A stretch of DNA of 64,000 nucleotides, from the NCBI GenBank assembly GCA_038043185.1, contig JBBTCO010000007.1:110318-174317 (forward strand). Direction: 5' to 3'. The notes under the pieces are model-generated. The model did no database searches. It saw only the letters and a list, made by a program, of their open reading frames with translations, and was not told the origin of the DNA. Of the stretch, positions 8,215-16,515 are shown piece by piece (position 1 is the stretch's first letter; every line of letters begins with the position of its first letter). This DNA comes from UBA5009 sp038043185 (GTDB lineage: Bacteria > Bdellovibrionota > Bdellovibrionia > Bdellovibrionales > Bdellovibrionaceae). The position numbers were made by a program, and so were the translations under genes.

Positions 8215-9654
8215 TCATGGACCCGTCATGGTAACAACAATCACTCGTGCGCCACGAGCCAATCGCAAAGTGTTAGTTCCTTTTTTAAGCTGCGATAAAA
8301 CTTCTTTTGCCGTGGTGACTTCAACTTTATTAATATCTAAAACTAAATCGCCCACTTGAAGTCCCGCCAGTGCAGCCATGCTGCCATTTTGGATACCAAC
8401 AATAATCGGTCGTTTAACATCGGCAGAATAACCAAAATTTTGTCTGAGATCACTATCCAGATCAGCCACCGAAAATCCTAAATCATTGGGAGCTTTTTTC
8501 CCTTCTGTTTTTGGCGCTGCGGTGATCAATGGTTTCGCAGTTGATGAAGTCCTTTCACCAACAGTGATATCTAAAGTCACAGTTTTTCGGTTACGTACAA
8601 CCTTCATCGGAACTTTTTTGCCGATTTCAGAATCAGAAATTGTGTCGGCCAGGTCAGTGGTGTTTTTAATTTTTTTTCCGTTGAATTCAATAATTACATC
8701 ATAGGGTTTCGCTCCTGCTTTAGCCGCAGGTGCCCCTTTTTCTAAAGCGATAATCACTGCGCCCGAACCTTCTTTTAAACCAAGATAAGCGGCAGCATCG
8801 GGCTCCATATCACCCATGTGAATTCCGATATAACCCTGACGAATACTTCCGCGCGATTCAAGATCAGGAATAATTTTTTTTACTTCATCAATGGGAATGG
8901 CAAAACCAATTCCCTGAGCTCTGGCATCAACCGCGGAATTCACTCCAATAACGTAACCCCGAGTGTCCACCAAGGGGCCGCCGGAATTTCCTGGATTGAT
9001 ACTGGCATCGGTTTGTAAAAGTGGAACTTTATTTATTTCACCAATCTGACGACCCTTTGACGAGATCACTCCTTTTGTCATTGAATGTCCGTGACCAAAA
9101 GGATTTCCAAAGGCCGCAACCCACTCGCCCACTTGCAAGTCATTGCTGTTTCCCAAAGCTGCCGCCGATAATTTTTGAGTTGCGCTAATTTTGATCAAGG
9201 CAATATCAGTCCTAAGATCACTACCGACTAATTTAGCTTCATATGTTTTTGCTGTTTTTTCGGAAAGTTGAACATTGATGATGTCAGCGCCTTGAACGAC
9301 GTGATTATTGGTCACAATCAGTCCATCTTCGCGAATAATAAAACCAGTCCCTAAGGACATTTGCATTTGACGTTGAGCCTCTTGCATAGGAATTCCATAA
9401 AACTGCTCAAATAAATCCATCATGGGATCACGGAAACGAGAGCCCCGTGCTTTTGCACTGGTAGAAATATTCACGACAGTGGGGTTGATTATTTTTGCAA
9501 GTTCAACAAAAAGGTTGGCTGGAAGTGGCTCGCCCAGTTTCATAGCAGGGGGAGTTTTAACAAAAGTTGGTGGTGGCTGAGCAATCAGTTGCGAAGAAAG
9601 TGAAATCATAAAGACGATTAATATTAATGCACCAAATGTTATCCATTTTTTCAT
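8215..9654 (-). CDS. degP: HtrA/DegP-family periplasmic serine protease
   Basis: Protein of 479 residues with an N-terminal signal peptide (1-25, cleavage near LIAQ), a trypsin-like protease domain with the triad H118 (TNNHVVQG), D150 (LRTDIALI) and S224 (PGNSGGPL), and two PDZ domains (~265-360 and ~390-475). This is the usual length and layout of DegP/DegQ, which degrade or refold damaged envelope proteins. It lies convergent to the kinase gene, with stops two bases apart. DegP and DegQ cannot be told apart here. Confidence 0.93.
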   Translation of the reverse strand: MKKWITFGALILIVFMISLSSQLIAQPPPTFVKTPPAMKLGEPLPANLFVELAKIINPTVVNISTSAKARGSRFRDPMMDLFEQFYGIPMQEAQRQMQMSLGTGFIIREDGLIVTNNHVVQGADIINVQLSEKTAKTYEAKLVGSDLRTDIALIKISATQKLSAAALGNSNDLQVGEWVAAFGNPFGHGHSMTKGVISSKGRQIGEINKVPLLQTDASINPGNSGGPLVDTRGYVIGVNSAVDARAQGIGFAIPIDEVKKIIPDLESRGSIRQGYIGIHMGDMEPDAAAYLGLKEGSGAVIIALEKGAPAAKAGAKPYDVIIEFNGKKIKNTTDLADTISDSEIGKKVPMKVVRNRKTVTLDITVGERTSSTAKPLITAAPKTEGKKAPNDLGFSVADLDSDLRQNFGYSADVKRPIIVGIQNGSMAALAGLQVGDLVLDINKVEVTTAKEVLSQLKKGTNTLRLARGARVIVVTMTGP

Positions 9655-9678
9655 AAGGCCTCCCGGTATTTTAAAATA

Positions 9679-9930
9679 TTATTTAAAATCTAAAAATTTC
9701 ATCTGCAGATCTGCGACAACTGAGTCTAAAAATTTTCCTTCGTCATCAGAAAGATTTTTTTTGGTTTTGTCTTGAAGAATTAAAAGCAAATCAATATTGA
9801 ATTTGGCCATGTTTCGATCTTTTTCAACTTTATTTGTTTGCGGATTTGGCGCTAGTCCCAAAGACATCGCGGCACTGGATGCGATTGACATCACCAGGAT
9901 TGAAAAACTAGCTTGCATACTATCGGTCAT
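9679..9930 (-). CDS. DUF1844 family protein
   Basis: Protein of 83 residues matching the DUF1844 pattern: a hydrophobic N-terminal segment (FSILVMSIASSAAMSLG), a short polar break, then a helical region (NIDLLLILQDKTKKNLSDDE) ending in a conserved leucine-rich stretch (FLDSVVADLQMKFLDF). The function of the family is unknown. It sits between the degP-like and htpX-like genes on the same strand. GGAGG precedes the ATG. Confidence 0.8.
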   Translation of the reverse strand: MTDSMQASFSILVMSIASSAAMSLGLAPNPQTNKVEKDRNMAKFNIDLLLILQDKTKKNLSDDEGKFLDSVVADLQMKFLDFK

Positions 9931-9958
9931 TGGAACCTCCCATTGTCGGTCATTGATA

Positions 9959-10789
9959 TCAGATAGGGTAGTATCCGATCAATCTTTTGATTCTTTCTGA
10001 CGTTGGGGGATGAGACTTTAAAAACAAATTCTTTTGCAAAAGGCCTTCGGGATTAACAATAAATAAATGACTTGTGCAGGCCGGCACAAGTCGGGGATTG
10101 TTTTCAGCCAAGGATTCCAGCCGCCAAAGGACTTCGGCCAATCGACGCCGGTCGTTGATTAATTCGCCGGCCAAAAGGTCGTTTTCGAAATAAACTCGAT
10201 TTCTTACAACGGATTTTATGATCAACCAGCCTATCGGAGAAAATAAGGTTCTGAAAATTTTTTGTTTCTTTTGAAAGAAAAAATTTGGAATCCAAAACTG
10301 ATCAATAAAATCACCAAAACCAACTAAAGAATTGGCAATAAGGCTGCTGACTCCAAATAAAAAAGAATCCAACCTTTGGATATGACAAACTTGGTGGACA
10401 AGAACGGCTTCAATCTCTTCAGCAGTTAATTTTTTTAATAATCCAGTAGAAAATGCAATTGAAGATCGACCCCAAGGTAAGCCAACACTGAATGCTGTGG
10501 CTGTTTGATGATCAAAAACACAGAGCATGGGTTTTTTTATCGATAATTTATTGCAAGTTTTAACTAACAAACCGCTGAGTCCCCACGGATCTTGCCCACG
10601 CCATCGAATGGCGCCCAACTTTTCTAAAAGACGATTCTCGCCATAAAAGAAAAGGAAAAAATTCATCGACAAGGCAACGATTAAACCTAAAAACAAACCC
10701 AAGCGGTGAGCCAACTGATGACCCAAAATAAGCATAGCAATGCTGGTGACCAAAATAAAAAGCCAGACTTTGGTTGAGTTTGATTTCAT
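9959..10789 (-). CDS. HtpX-like (M48) membrane protein with HQVCH motif, probable pseudoprotease
   Basis: Protein of 276 residues with the HtpX layout: two N-terminal membrane segments (~9-29 and 31-49), the conserved region TATAFSVGLPWG, then the zinc site. The motif that should be HExxH reads H132-Q133-V-C-H136. The two His ligands and the likely third ligand E202 (FENDLLAG) remain, but the catalytic Glu is Gln (codon CAA). By M48 chemistry such a protein could bind zinc but should not cleave peptide bonds. HtpX normally takes part in quality control of membrane proteins, and the neighbouring DegP-type protease fits an envelope-stress theme. Confidence 0.75.
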   Translation of the reverse strand: MKSNSTKVWLFILVTSIAMLILGHQLAHRLGLFLGLIVALSMNFFLFFYGENRLLEKLGAIRWRGQDPWGLSGLLVKTCNKLSIKKPMLCVFDHQTATAFSVGLPWGRSSIAFSTGLLKKLTAEEIEAVLVHQVCHIQRLDSFLFGVSSLIANSLVGFGDFIDQFWIPNFFFQKKQKIFRTLFSPIGWLIIKSVVRNRVYFENDLLAGELINDRRRLAEVLWRLESLAENNPRLVPACTSHLFIVNPEGLLQKNLFLKSHPPTSERIKRLIGYYPI

Positions 10790-10932
10790 ACTTCCTTTTT
10801 CTCACGCTGATGGGCCGCTGTAAAGCTAAAATGAAACTCTGCATCGTAACCCTTACTTGCCGTACCATAATCGCATTGTGAAAATAGATTGTTATTTTAT
10901 TTAATAGAATTGAAATCCCCCAGGAGGACGCG

Positions 10933-11925
10933 GTGGCTGAAATGGACATCTTGGCTTTGAATGCAGCAGTGAAACAGGATAATCAGTTCATCGATAAGAT
11001 GCGACAAGAAATCACCAAAGTGATTGTCGGTCAGGCAGACATGGTCGATGGCATCTTGATGGGTTTGCTTACAGGCGGACACATTTTGTTGGAAGGTGTG
11101 CCTGGGCTTGCTAAAACTTTGACGATTTCCAGTGTTGCTCAATCGATATCATTAAATTTTCAGCGCGTGCAGTTCACTCCGGATCTTTTGCCGACAGATT
11201 TAATTGGAACAATGATTTTTAATCCAAAATCCGGTGATTTTCACCCTCGGAAAGGGCCAATTTTTACCAATGTTGTGCTTGCGGACGAGATCAACAGGGC
11301 TCCGGCAAAAGTTCAAAGTGCATTGCTGGAAGCTATGGCCGAAAAACAGGTCACGATTGGTGACGAATCTTACAAGCTGGAAAATCCCTTTCTGGTTTTA
11401 GCAACTCAAAATCCCTTAGAACAAGAAGGAACATATCCTTTACCGGAAGCACAAATGGATCGATTCATGTTCAAGATCAATGTCGGTTATCCGGCTAAAG
11501 GCGATGAACTTGAGATTCTTAATCGCATGGGACAAAATCAAAAACCGACAATCAACGCGGTTATTTCCAAAGAAGATTTGCTAAGAGCCTCCGAGCGCGC
11601 CGATCAGATTTATGTTGATAATAAAATAAAAAATTACATTGTCGAGATTGTCATGGCGTCGCGAAAACCCAGCGAGTATGGCTTAAGTCGAATTGCTAAT
11701 TTGATTCAGGTCGGAGGTTCGCCTCGGGCGACAATTTCATTATTTCGTGCTTCCAAAGCCCATGCTTTCTTACGAGGACGCGGTTATGTCACGGCCGAAG
11801 ATATCAAAGCCATAGCTTACAATGTTTTACGTCATCGCTTGTTACTGACTTATGAAGCTGAAGCCGAAAATATTAAATCCGATGATATTATTAAAGATAT
11901 TTTAACACAGGTCGAAGTTCCGTAG
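10933..11925 (+). CDS. moxR: MoxR-family AAA+ ATPase
   Basis: Protein of 330 residues with an AAA+ core: Walker A-like GVPGLAKTL, Walker B VLADEINRAP, and sensor region ATQNPLEQEGTYPLPEAQ. The start is GTG at 10933, placed by a perfect AGGAGG five bases upstream; the ATG at 10942 is too far from it. It opens the Bat operon. MoxR ATPases act as chaperones on VWA-domain partners, here probably the DUF58 protein and BatA/BatB encoded downstream. Confidence 0.93.
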   Translation: MAEMDILALNAAVKQDNQFIDKMRQEITKVIVGQADMVDGILMGLLTGGHILLEGVPGLAKTLTISSVAQSISLNFQRVQFTPDLLPTDLIGTMIFNPKSGDFHPRKGPIFTNVVLADEINRAPAKVQSALLEAMAEKQVTIGDESYKLENPFLVLATQNPLEQEGTYPLPEAQMDRFMFKINVGYPAKGDELEILNRMGQNQKPTINAVISKEDLLRASERADQIYVDNKIKNYIVEIVMASRKPSEYGLSRIANLIQVGGSPRATISLFRASKAHAFLRGRGYVTAEDIKAIAYNVLRHRLLLTYEAEAENIKSDDIIKDILTQVEVP

Positions 11926-11946
11926 TGAATTGAAAAAAAGGCAGCC

Positions 11947-12816
11947 ATGACTCTTCCTAAAGAAGTCCTTAAAAAAGTTAAACTGCTCGAAATCAATACT
12001 CGAAAATTGGTAAATAATATTTTTTCCGGAGAATATCACACCTTGTATAAAGGACAGGGAATGTCCTTTGCCGATTTCCGAGAATACGTTCCTGGTGATG
12101 ATGTACGAAGTATTTCCTGGTCGGTTACTGCAAAGGTTGGAAAACCTTATATCAAAACTTTTGAGGAAGAGCGGGAACTGACTTTAATTTTAGCTGTAGA
12201 TATCAGTGGATCTACGGTATTTGGTACGGGTCCCTATTTTAAAGGGGAAGTCATTACTCATTTAGCGGCTTTGTTGGCTTTCAGTGCCGTGAAAAATAAT
12301 GATCAAGTGGGTTTGCTTTTATTTTCCGATCAGATTGAGCATTTTGTGCCACCAAAAAAGGGACGAGGACAAGTTCATCGAATTCTTCGGGATTTATTTT
12401 ACTTTCAACCCAAAAGCAGCAAAACAAAAATAAGTTTGGGTTTAAGTTATTTGCAGGGAATTTTAAAGAAGCGAGCAACGATCTTTGTCTTCAGTGATTT
12501 TTATGACCAAGGTTTCGATCAAGCTTTACGACTTCTGGGCAGAAAACACGATGTGGTGGCTTGCGTGGTGCAAGATCAGGCCGAGTTAAAAATTCCAGAT
12601 TTAGGACTTATTGAAATGCAAGATCCTGAAAGTGGAGAAATTCTAACGGTCGATACAAGTTCGACACAATTTCGAGAGCACTATGATCTAGCGACCAAGA
12701 AAAAAAAAGAGCAGCGCGATCGCCAATTACGTCTGTCGCAAGTCGACCGCATTGATATCAACTCGAGCGCCAATTATGTCGATCCCTTGGTCGCTTATTT
12801 TCGGAAAAAAAGATGA
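11947..12816 (+). CDS. DUF58 domain protein
   Basis: Protein of 289 residues with the DUF58 signature FREYVPGDDVRSISW (~46-60) followed by a VWA-like fold (LILAVDISGSTVFG). Proteins of this family regularly follow moxR in Bat operons and are thought to work with the ATPase. It lies 21 bases after moxR on the same strand. The C-terminus is charged (KKKKEQRDRQ). Confidence 0.9.
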   Translation: MTLPKEVLKKVKLLEINTRKLVNNIFSGEYHTLYKGQGMSFADFREYVPGDDVRSISWSVTAKVGKPYIKTFEEERELTLILAVDISGSTVFGTGPYFKGEVITHLAALLAFSAVKNNDQVGLLLFSDQIEHFVPPKKGRGQVHRILRDLFYFQPKSSKTKISLGLSYLQGILKKRATIFVFSDFYDQGFDQALRLLGRKHDVVACVVQDQAELKIPDLGLIEMQDPESGEILTVDTSSTQFREHYDLATKKKKEQRDRQLRLSQVDRIDINSSANYVDPLVAYFRKKR

Positions 12817-12826
12817 GGTTGATTAA

Positions 12827-13702
12827 ATGTCCTGTGAATTGAAAATTCCACCTCAGCCTGGTTTAGAGGACGGCGCGCTTACCGTCGGGCGAATTTTTCA
12901 ATTGCATTGTCCTGTGATGCTTCCGGAAGGTTTTAATCTCGAGACCGCCAAATTAGAAATTGCTGAAAATAATAAATTAACATTTAAAGTGTTTAAAATA
13001 TTAGGCGAAGATAAATCCACAATTTTAATCGAAGGCACTTTTTATCGCACCGGCGATTGGCAGCTCCAGGATTTGGTTTTAACTGATGGCAAACAAAAAG
13101 TTTCATTAGGTAAGCTTGAAGCCAAGGTACAAAGTGTAGTTCCACCTGATGTCAAAGCCGAAGTTTATGGGCCAATCGGCCCTTTAAAAATCCCCATTCC
13201 GTGGATTTATATTTTTATTATTGCGGTGATTTTATTATTTTTATTGGGATCGATTGGGATTCGCCTGCGTCGCAATTGGCAAAGAAAATCTTTATTGCAA
13301 CGACTTCGTGAATACGAAACACCACTTTCCCCCTTACAACAGTTTCATGCCGAATCCCGACGCTGGCAGCGCCAGTACTCATTCTTTCATGATTTTAAGA
13401 ATGAAGATGGCTCTGTCAGTCTAGTTTTGAATGAGATCAATCGGCAGGTGCGTATTTATTTTATTCGACGCTTTCAAATACCAGCTTTAGAATGGAATGC
13501 TCAATTGATCTTGAAGGACCTTAAAAAATATCACCGAAAAATTTATGATGATAATTTTGAAGTTATTAAAAAATGGTTTACCGAAATGACCCGAGCTCTG
13601 TCGCCTGATTTTCAACTGAAGGCCAAGGACGTTATTCAGCTTCTAGAAGAAGCACGAAAAATGCTTGAAAAATTGGATCGCGAATCAGAAGGGAAAGGCT
13701 AA
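12827..13702 (+). CDS. Bat-operon membrane protein, function unknown
   Basis: Protein of 291 residues. An N-terminal beta-rich part (~1-115) is followed by one clear membrane segment (~123-145, IPWIYIFIIAVILLFLLGSI) and a basic helical C-terminal half (~150-291). This matches the unnamed membrane protein found between the DUF58 and batA genes in many such operons. No signal peptide is visible. Its last base is the first base of batA (TAATG), so translation is probably coupled. Confidence 0.7.
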   Translation: MSCELKIPPQPGLEDGALTVGRIFQLHCPVMLPEGFNLETAKLEIAENNKLTFKVFKILGEDKSTILIEGTFYRTGDWQLQDLVLTDGKQKVSLGKLEAKVQSVVPPDVKAEVYGPIGPLKIPIPWIYIFIIAVILLFLLGSIGIRLRRNWQRKSLLQRLREYETPLSPLQQFHAESRRWQRQYSFFHDFKNEDGSVSLVLNEINRQVRIYFIRRFQIPALEWNAQLILKDLKKYHRKIYDDNFEVIKKWFTEMTRALSPDFQLKAKDVIQLLEEARKMLEKLDRESEGKG

Positions 13703-14712
13703 TGGAGTGGAAAAATCCGCAAGCTTTTCTTTTGTTTATTCCACTTGTACTAGCTGTACTGTGGTACTTTTATCGTCGGCGTTATAAAACCGCGAGCTTG
13801 CAATTCAGTTATCTTGAAATTATTCGTCCTTTGCCCAAAGGATGGCGAACTCATGCCCTCTTTTTACCCTTAGCTTTAAAATTTTTAGCTTTGGCATTTG
13901 TTATTTTAGCTTTGGCAAGACCACAAATTCCCAATACAAAAATTCGGAAAAATATTGAAGGCATCGATATTGTCATCTGTTTGGATATTTCCGACAGTAT
14001 GCTGATCGAAGATATGAGGCCACACAATCGTCTTGAGTCAGCAAAAGAAACGATTCGAAAATTCGTCGAAAGAAGAAGTTCAGATCGCATTGGTGTCGTC
14101 GTGTTCGCCGGAGAAGCTTTTACCTTAGTGCCACCGACTTTAGATTATCAGCTTTTGTTGAGTCGCATTTCTGAAATTGATACCGCTCAAAATGCCAGAA
14201 TTAAAGACGGCACGGCGATCGGTGTGGGCTTAGCTAACGCCGTCGGACGACTTAAAGATTCAGGAGCAAAAAGTCGAATTTTAATCTTTCTTACTGATGG
14301 GGAAAATAATAGCGGCACCATTGATCCAGAAACTGCAATTGAAATGGCAAAAGGCTATGCCTTAAAAATATATTCAATTGGAATTGGCAAAGACGGTCCA
14401 ACCCGTTTGCCAATTTATCAAAAGGATTTTATGGGAAACCGAGTGAAGAACTATGTCCCATTTGAAAGTAGTGTTAATGAAACTTTGTTATCGAAAATGG
14501 CTCATGAAACGGGCGGAAAATTTTTTAGAGCTTCGCGGGAAGATTCCTTGAGTTTAGTTTTTAAAGAAATTGATTCTCTTGAAAAAACAAAAATTGATGT
14601 CAACCGCTATGTGAAATACACCGAATCTTATCAAAAATATTTATTTTGGTCTTTAGTTTGTTATATAATTTCTTGGCTTTTGGGGTCGACTTTTTTAAAG
14701 AGGAGTCCTTAA
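13702..14712 (+). CDS. batA: BatA, VWA-domain membrane protein
   Basis: Protein of 336 residues with N-terminal membrane segments (~8-24 and 50-72), a von Willebrand A domain with an intact MIDAS (DISDS at ~92, T in TPPTLDYQ, TDGEN), and a C-terminal membrane anchor (~313-330). This is the BatA layout. Bat proteins were linked to aerotolerance in Bacteroides; elsewhere the operon is tied to envelope or stress functions. The start overlaps the preceding stop by one base. Confidence 0.88.
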   Translation: MEWKNPQAFLLFIPLVLAVLWYFYRRRYKTASLQFSYLEIIRPLPKGWRTHALFLPLALKFLALAFVILALARPQIPNTKIRKNIEGIDIVICLDISDSMLIEDMRPHNRLESAKETIRKFVERRSSDRIGVVVFAGEAFTLVPPTLDYQLLLSRISEIDTAQNARIKDGTAIGVGLANAVGRLKDSGAKSRILIFLTDGENNSGTIDPETAIEMAKGYALKIYSIGIGKDGPTRLPIYQKDFMGNRVKNYVPFESSVNETLLSKMAHETGGKFFRASREDSLSLVFKEIDSLEKTKIDVNRYVKYTESYQKYLFWSLVCYIISWLLGSTFLKRSP

Positions 14713-14713
14713 A

Positions 14714-15778
14714 ATGTTTAGATTTGAAAGCCCCGAATCATTTCGTCTTATTATCTTAGTTCCGATTTTATTGTTGATCAGTTGGCTTTATGGAAAATGG
14801 AAACAAAAAAAAATAAGACAAAGTCTTGGGACTCGTTTGACGCCATTTTTAACTCAAAGTGTTTCTATTCAAAAGCGGCGATGGAAACTCTTTTTGCAAA
14901 GTCTGTGTTTATTGATGATGCTTTTGGCTTGGGCAAGGCCACAAATGGGACAAAGCCAAGAAAAAATTAAATCTGAAGGTATCGAAGTCATTTTTCTTGT
15001 CGATGTGTCGGACAGTATGATGGCTGAAGATGTTAAGCCAAATCGTTTGGCCCAAGTGAAAGTGGAATTGTCGCGATTGATTGATCTTTCGCCCGGTAAC
15101 AAAATTGGCATTATTGCTTTTGCCGGTTCTGCAGCTTTGCTTTGTCCACTGACCAATGATCCTGGCGCAGTCAAAATGTACATTGAATCTTTAAGCACCA
15201 GCAGCGTCAGTTCGCAGGGCACTAACTTTGAAGAGGCCCTGCGTTTGGCAAAGGAAAGTTTTGAACATGGAGGCGTAAGCACGGATGAAACCTCGAAGGC
15301 AACACGAGTGATCGTGGTGGCCTCTGACGGTGAAGATCAAGAAGAAGGTGCTCTCGAGGCCGCACAAAAATTATCTCAGTCAGGAATTAAAATTTTTACG
15401 GTCGCTTATGGCACGGAAAAAGGGGGCGCGATTCCAGTCCGCGATGGAATGGGATATTTGCGAGGATATAAAAAAGATCACCAAGGGCAAACTGTGTTAT
15501 CCACTGTTCGTGGTGAGTTTTTGCAGAAGCTAGCTCAATCTGGAAAAGGTTCCTTTTATTTCGCGGTTTTTGGGGGAAGTCACGTGACTCAGTTGAATGA
15601 CGATTTCGATAAATTAGATAAAACTCTTTTTGATTCACAAATTGCGACTCAATACGAGGAAAAATTCCAAATTGTTTTACTATTTTGTTTCCTCTTTGGA
15701 ATCTTCGAAATTATTTTAGGGGACAGAAAAACAAATTTCAGGCTTTGGCGCGGAAGATTCGAGGTGGCTAAGTCATGA
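14714..15778 (+). CDS. batB: BatB, VWA-domain membrane protein
   Basis: Protein of 354 residues, a paralogue of the preceding gene. It has N-terminal membrane segments (~10-26 and 55-75), a VWA domain with MIDAS residues (DVSDS, SDGEDQ) and a C-terminal membrane segment (~316-334). It starts two bases after batA ends. The final ATGA is shared with batC. The pair BatA/BatB probably forms a membrane complex with the TPR lipoprotein BatC. Confidence 0.88.
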   Translation: MFRFESPESFRLIILVPILLLISWLYGKWKQKKIRQSLGTRLTPFLTQSVSIQKRRWKLFLQSLCLLMMLLAWARPQMGQSQEKIKSEGIEVIFLVDVSDSMMAEDVKPNRLAQVKVELSRLIDLSPGNKIGIIAFAGSAALLCPLTNDPGAVKMYIESLSTSSVSSQGTNFEEALRLAKESFEHGGVSTDETSKATRVIVVASDGEDQEEGALEAAQKLSQSGIKIFTVAYGTEKGGAIPVRDGMGYLRGYKKDHQGQTVLSTVRGEFLQKLAQSGKGSFYFAVFGGSHVTQLNDDFDKLDKTLFDSQIATQYEEKFQIVLLFCFLFGIFEIILGDRKTNFRLWRGRFEVAKS

Positions 15779-16515
15779 AGAAGTTTTTTTGGCTTTTGCT
15801 TCCATTTTTAATTTCCTGCGATAAAAATCCAGATCCTCGCACGCTTTGGCATAATCGGGAATCGCTTAAACAATTAAGCAATAAAAATTTGGAACAATCT
15901 CAAAAAGAATTAATCGATGCTTTTCAATTTGATCCTTATCAATTTGAATTGCATCTGAATCTTGGATTTAATTTGGAATTGCAAAAAGATAACGAAAAAG
16001 CGTTGAAACAATATTCAGCGGCCGAAGTCTATGCACAAAATCCATTTCAAAGATTTGTGTCGCGTTTTAATCGAGCTCAATTGCTGGCGCAAGAAAAAAA
16101 GGTGGAAGAGGCTTTAGCTGAATATCAAAGAGCCTTAGAAATTGCCCCAAGTTCGAAGGAAGTAAAAACAAATATTGAACTTCTTATTCAGCAACAAGAG
16201 GGACAAGGGCAAGGAAAAGGCGAAGATCAAAAAAATAAAGAGCAAGACAAGGACAGTGAAGAGTCTAAAGATAAAAAAGATGGCGAAAATAAAGATCAGG
16301 ATAAAAAAGACAAAGATGATAAAGACGGCAAAAAAGAAGAAAAAAAGGATTACAAACCGAACCAAAAGTACAAGCCCCGAGAATTTAAGGGAGAACTTAA
16401 TCCCAGTGATATAAAAAAAATATTAGATGAAATTAAACAGCAAGAACAAAAGATCAGAGCTGAATACAATAAGAAGAATGATTATAAGGAGCGCCCTCGT
16501 GACAAAGATTGGTAA
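15775..16515 (+). CDS. batC: BatC-like TPR lipoprotein with charged tail
   Basis: Protein of 246 residues with a lipoprotein signal (lipobox LISC, Cys15), two or three TPR helices (~35-135) and a long Lys/Asp/Glu-rich disordered stretch (~140-200). TPR proteins of this kind are the BatC/BatE members of Bat operons. The start overlaps the batB stop (ATGA). Its 3' end overlaps the batD start by 17 bases. Confidence 0.82.
   Translation: MKKFFWLLLPFLISCDKNPDPRTLWHNRESLKQLSNKNLEQSQKELIDAFQFDPYQFELHLNLGFNLELQKDNEKALKQYSAAEVYAQNPFQRFVSRFNRAQLLAQEKKVEEALAEYQRALEIAPSSKEVKTNIELLIQQQEGQGQGKGEDQKNKEQDKDSEESKDKKDGENKDQDKKDKDDKDGKKEEKKDYKPNQKYKPREFKGELNPSDIKKILDEIKQQEQKIRAEYNKKNDYKERPRDKDW

Noticed and set aside
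16135..16365. Minus-strand Phe/Ile-rich reading frame
   Set aside because: It is the antisense of the Lys/Glu/Asp-rich linker of BatC; codon bias alone makes it open.
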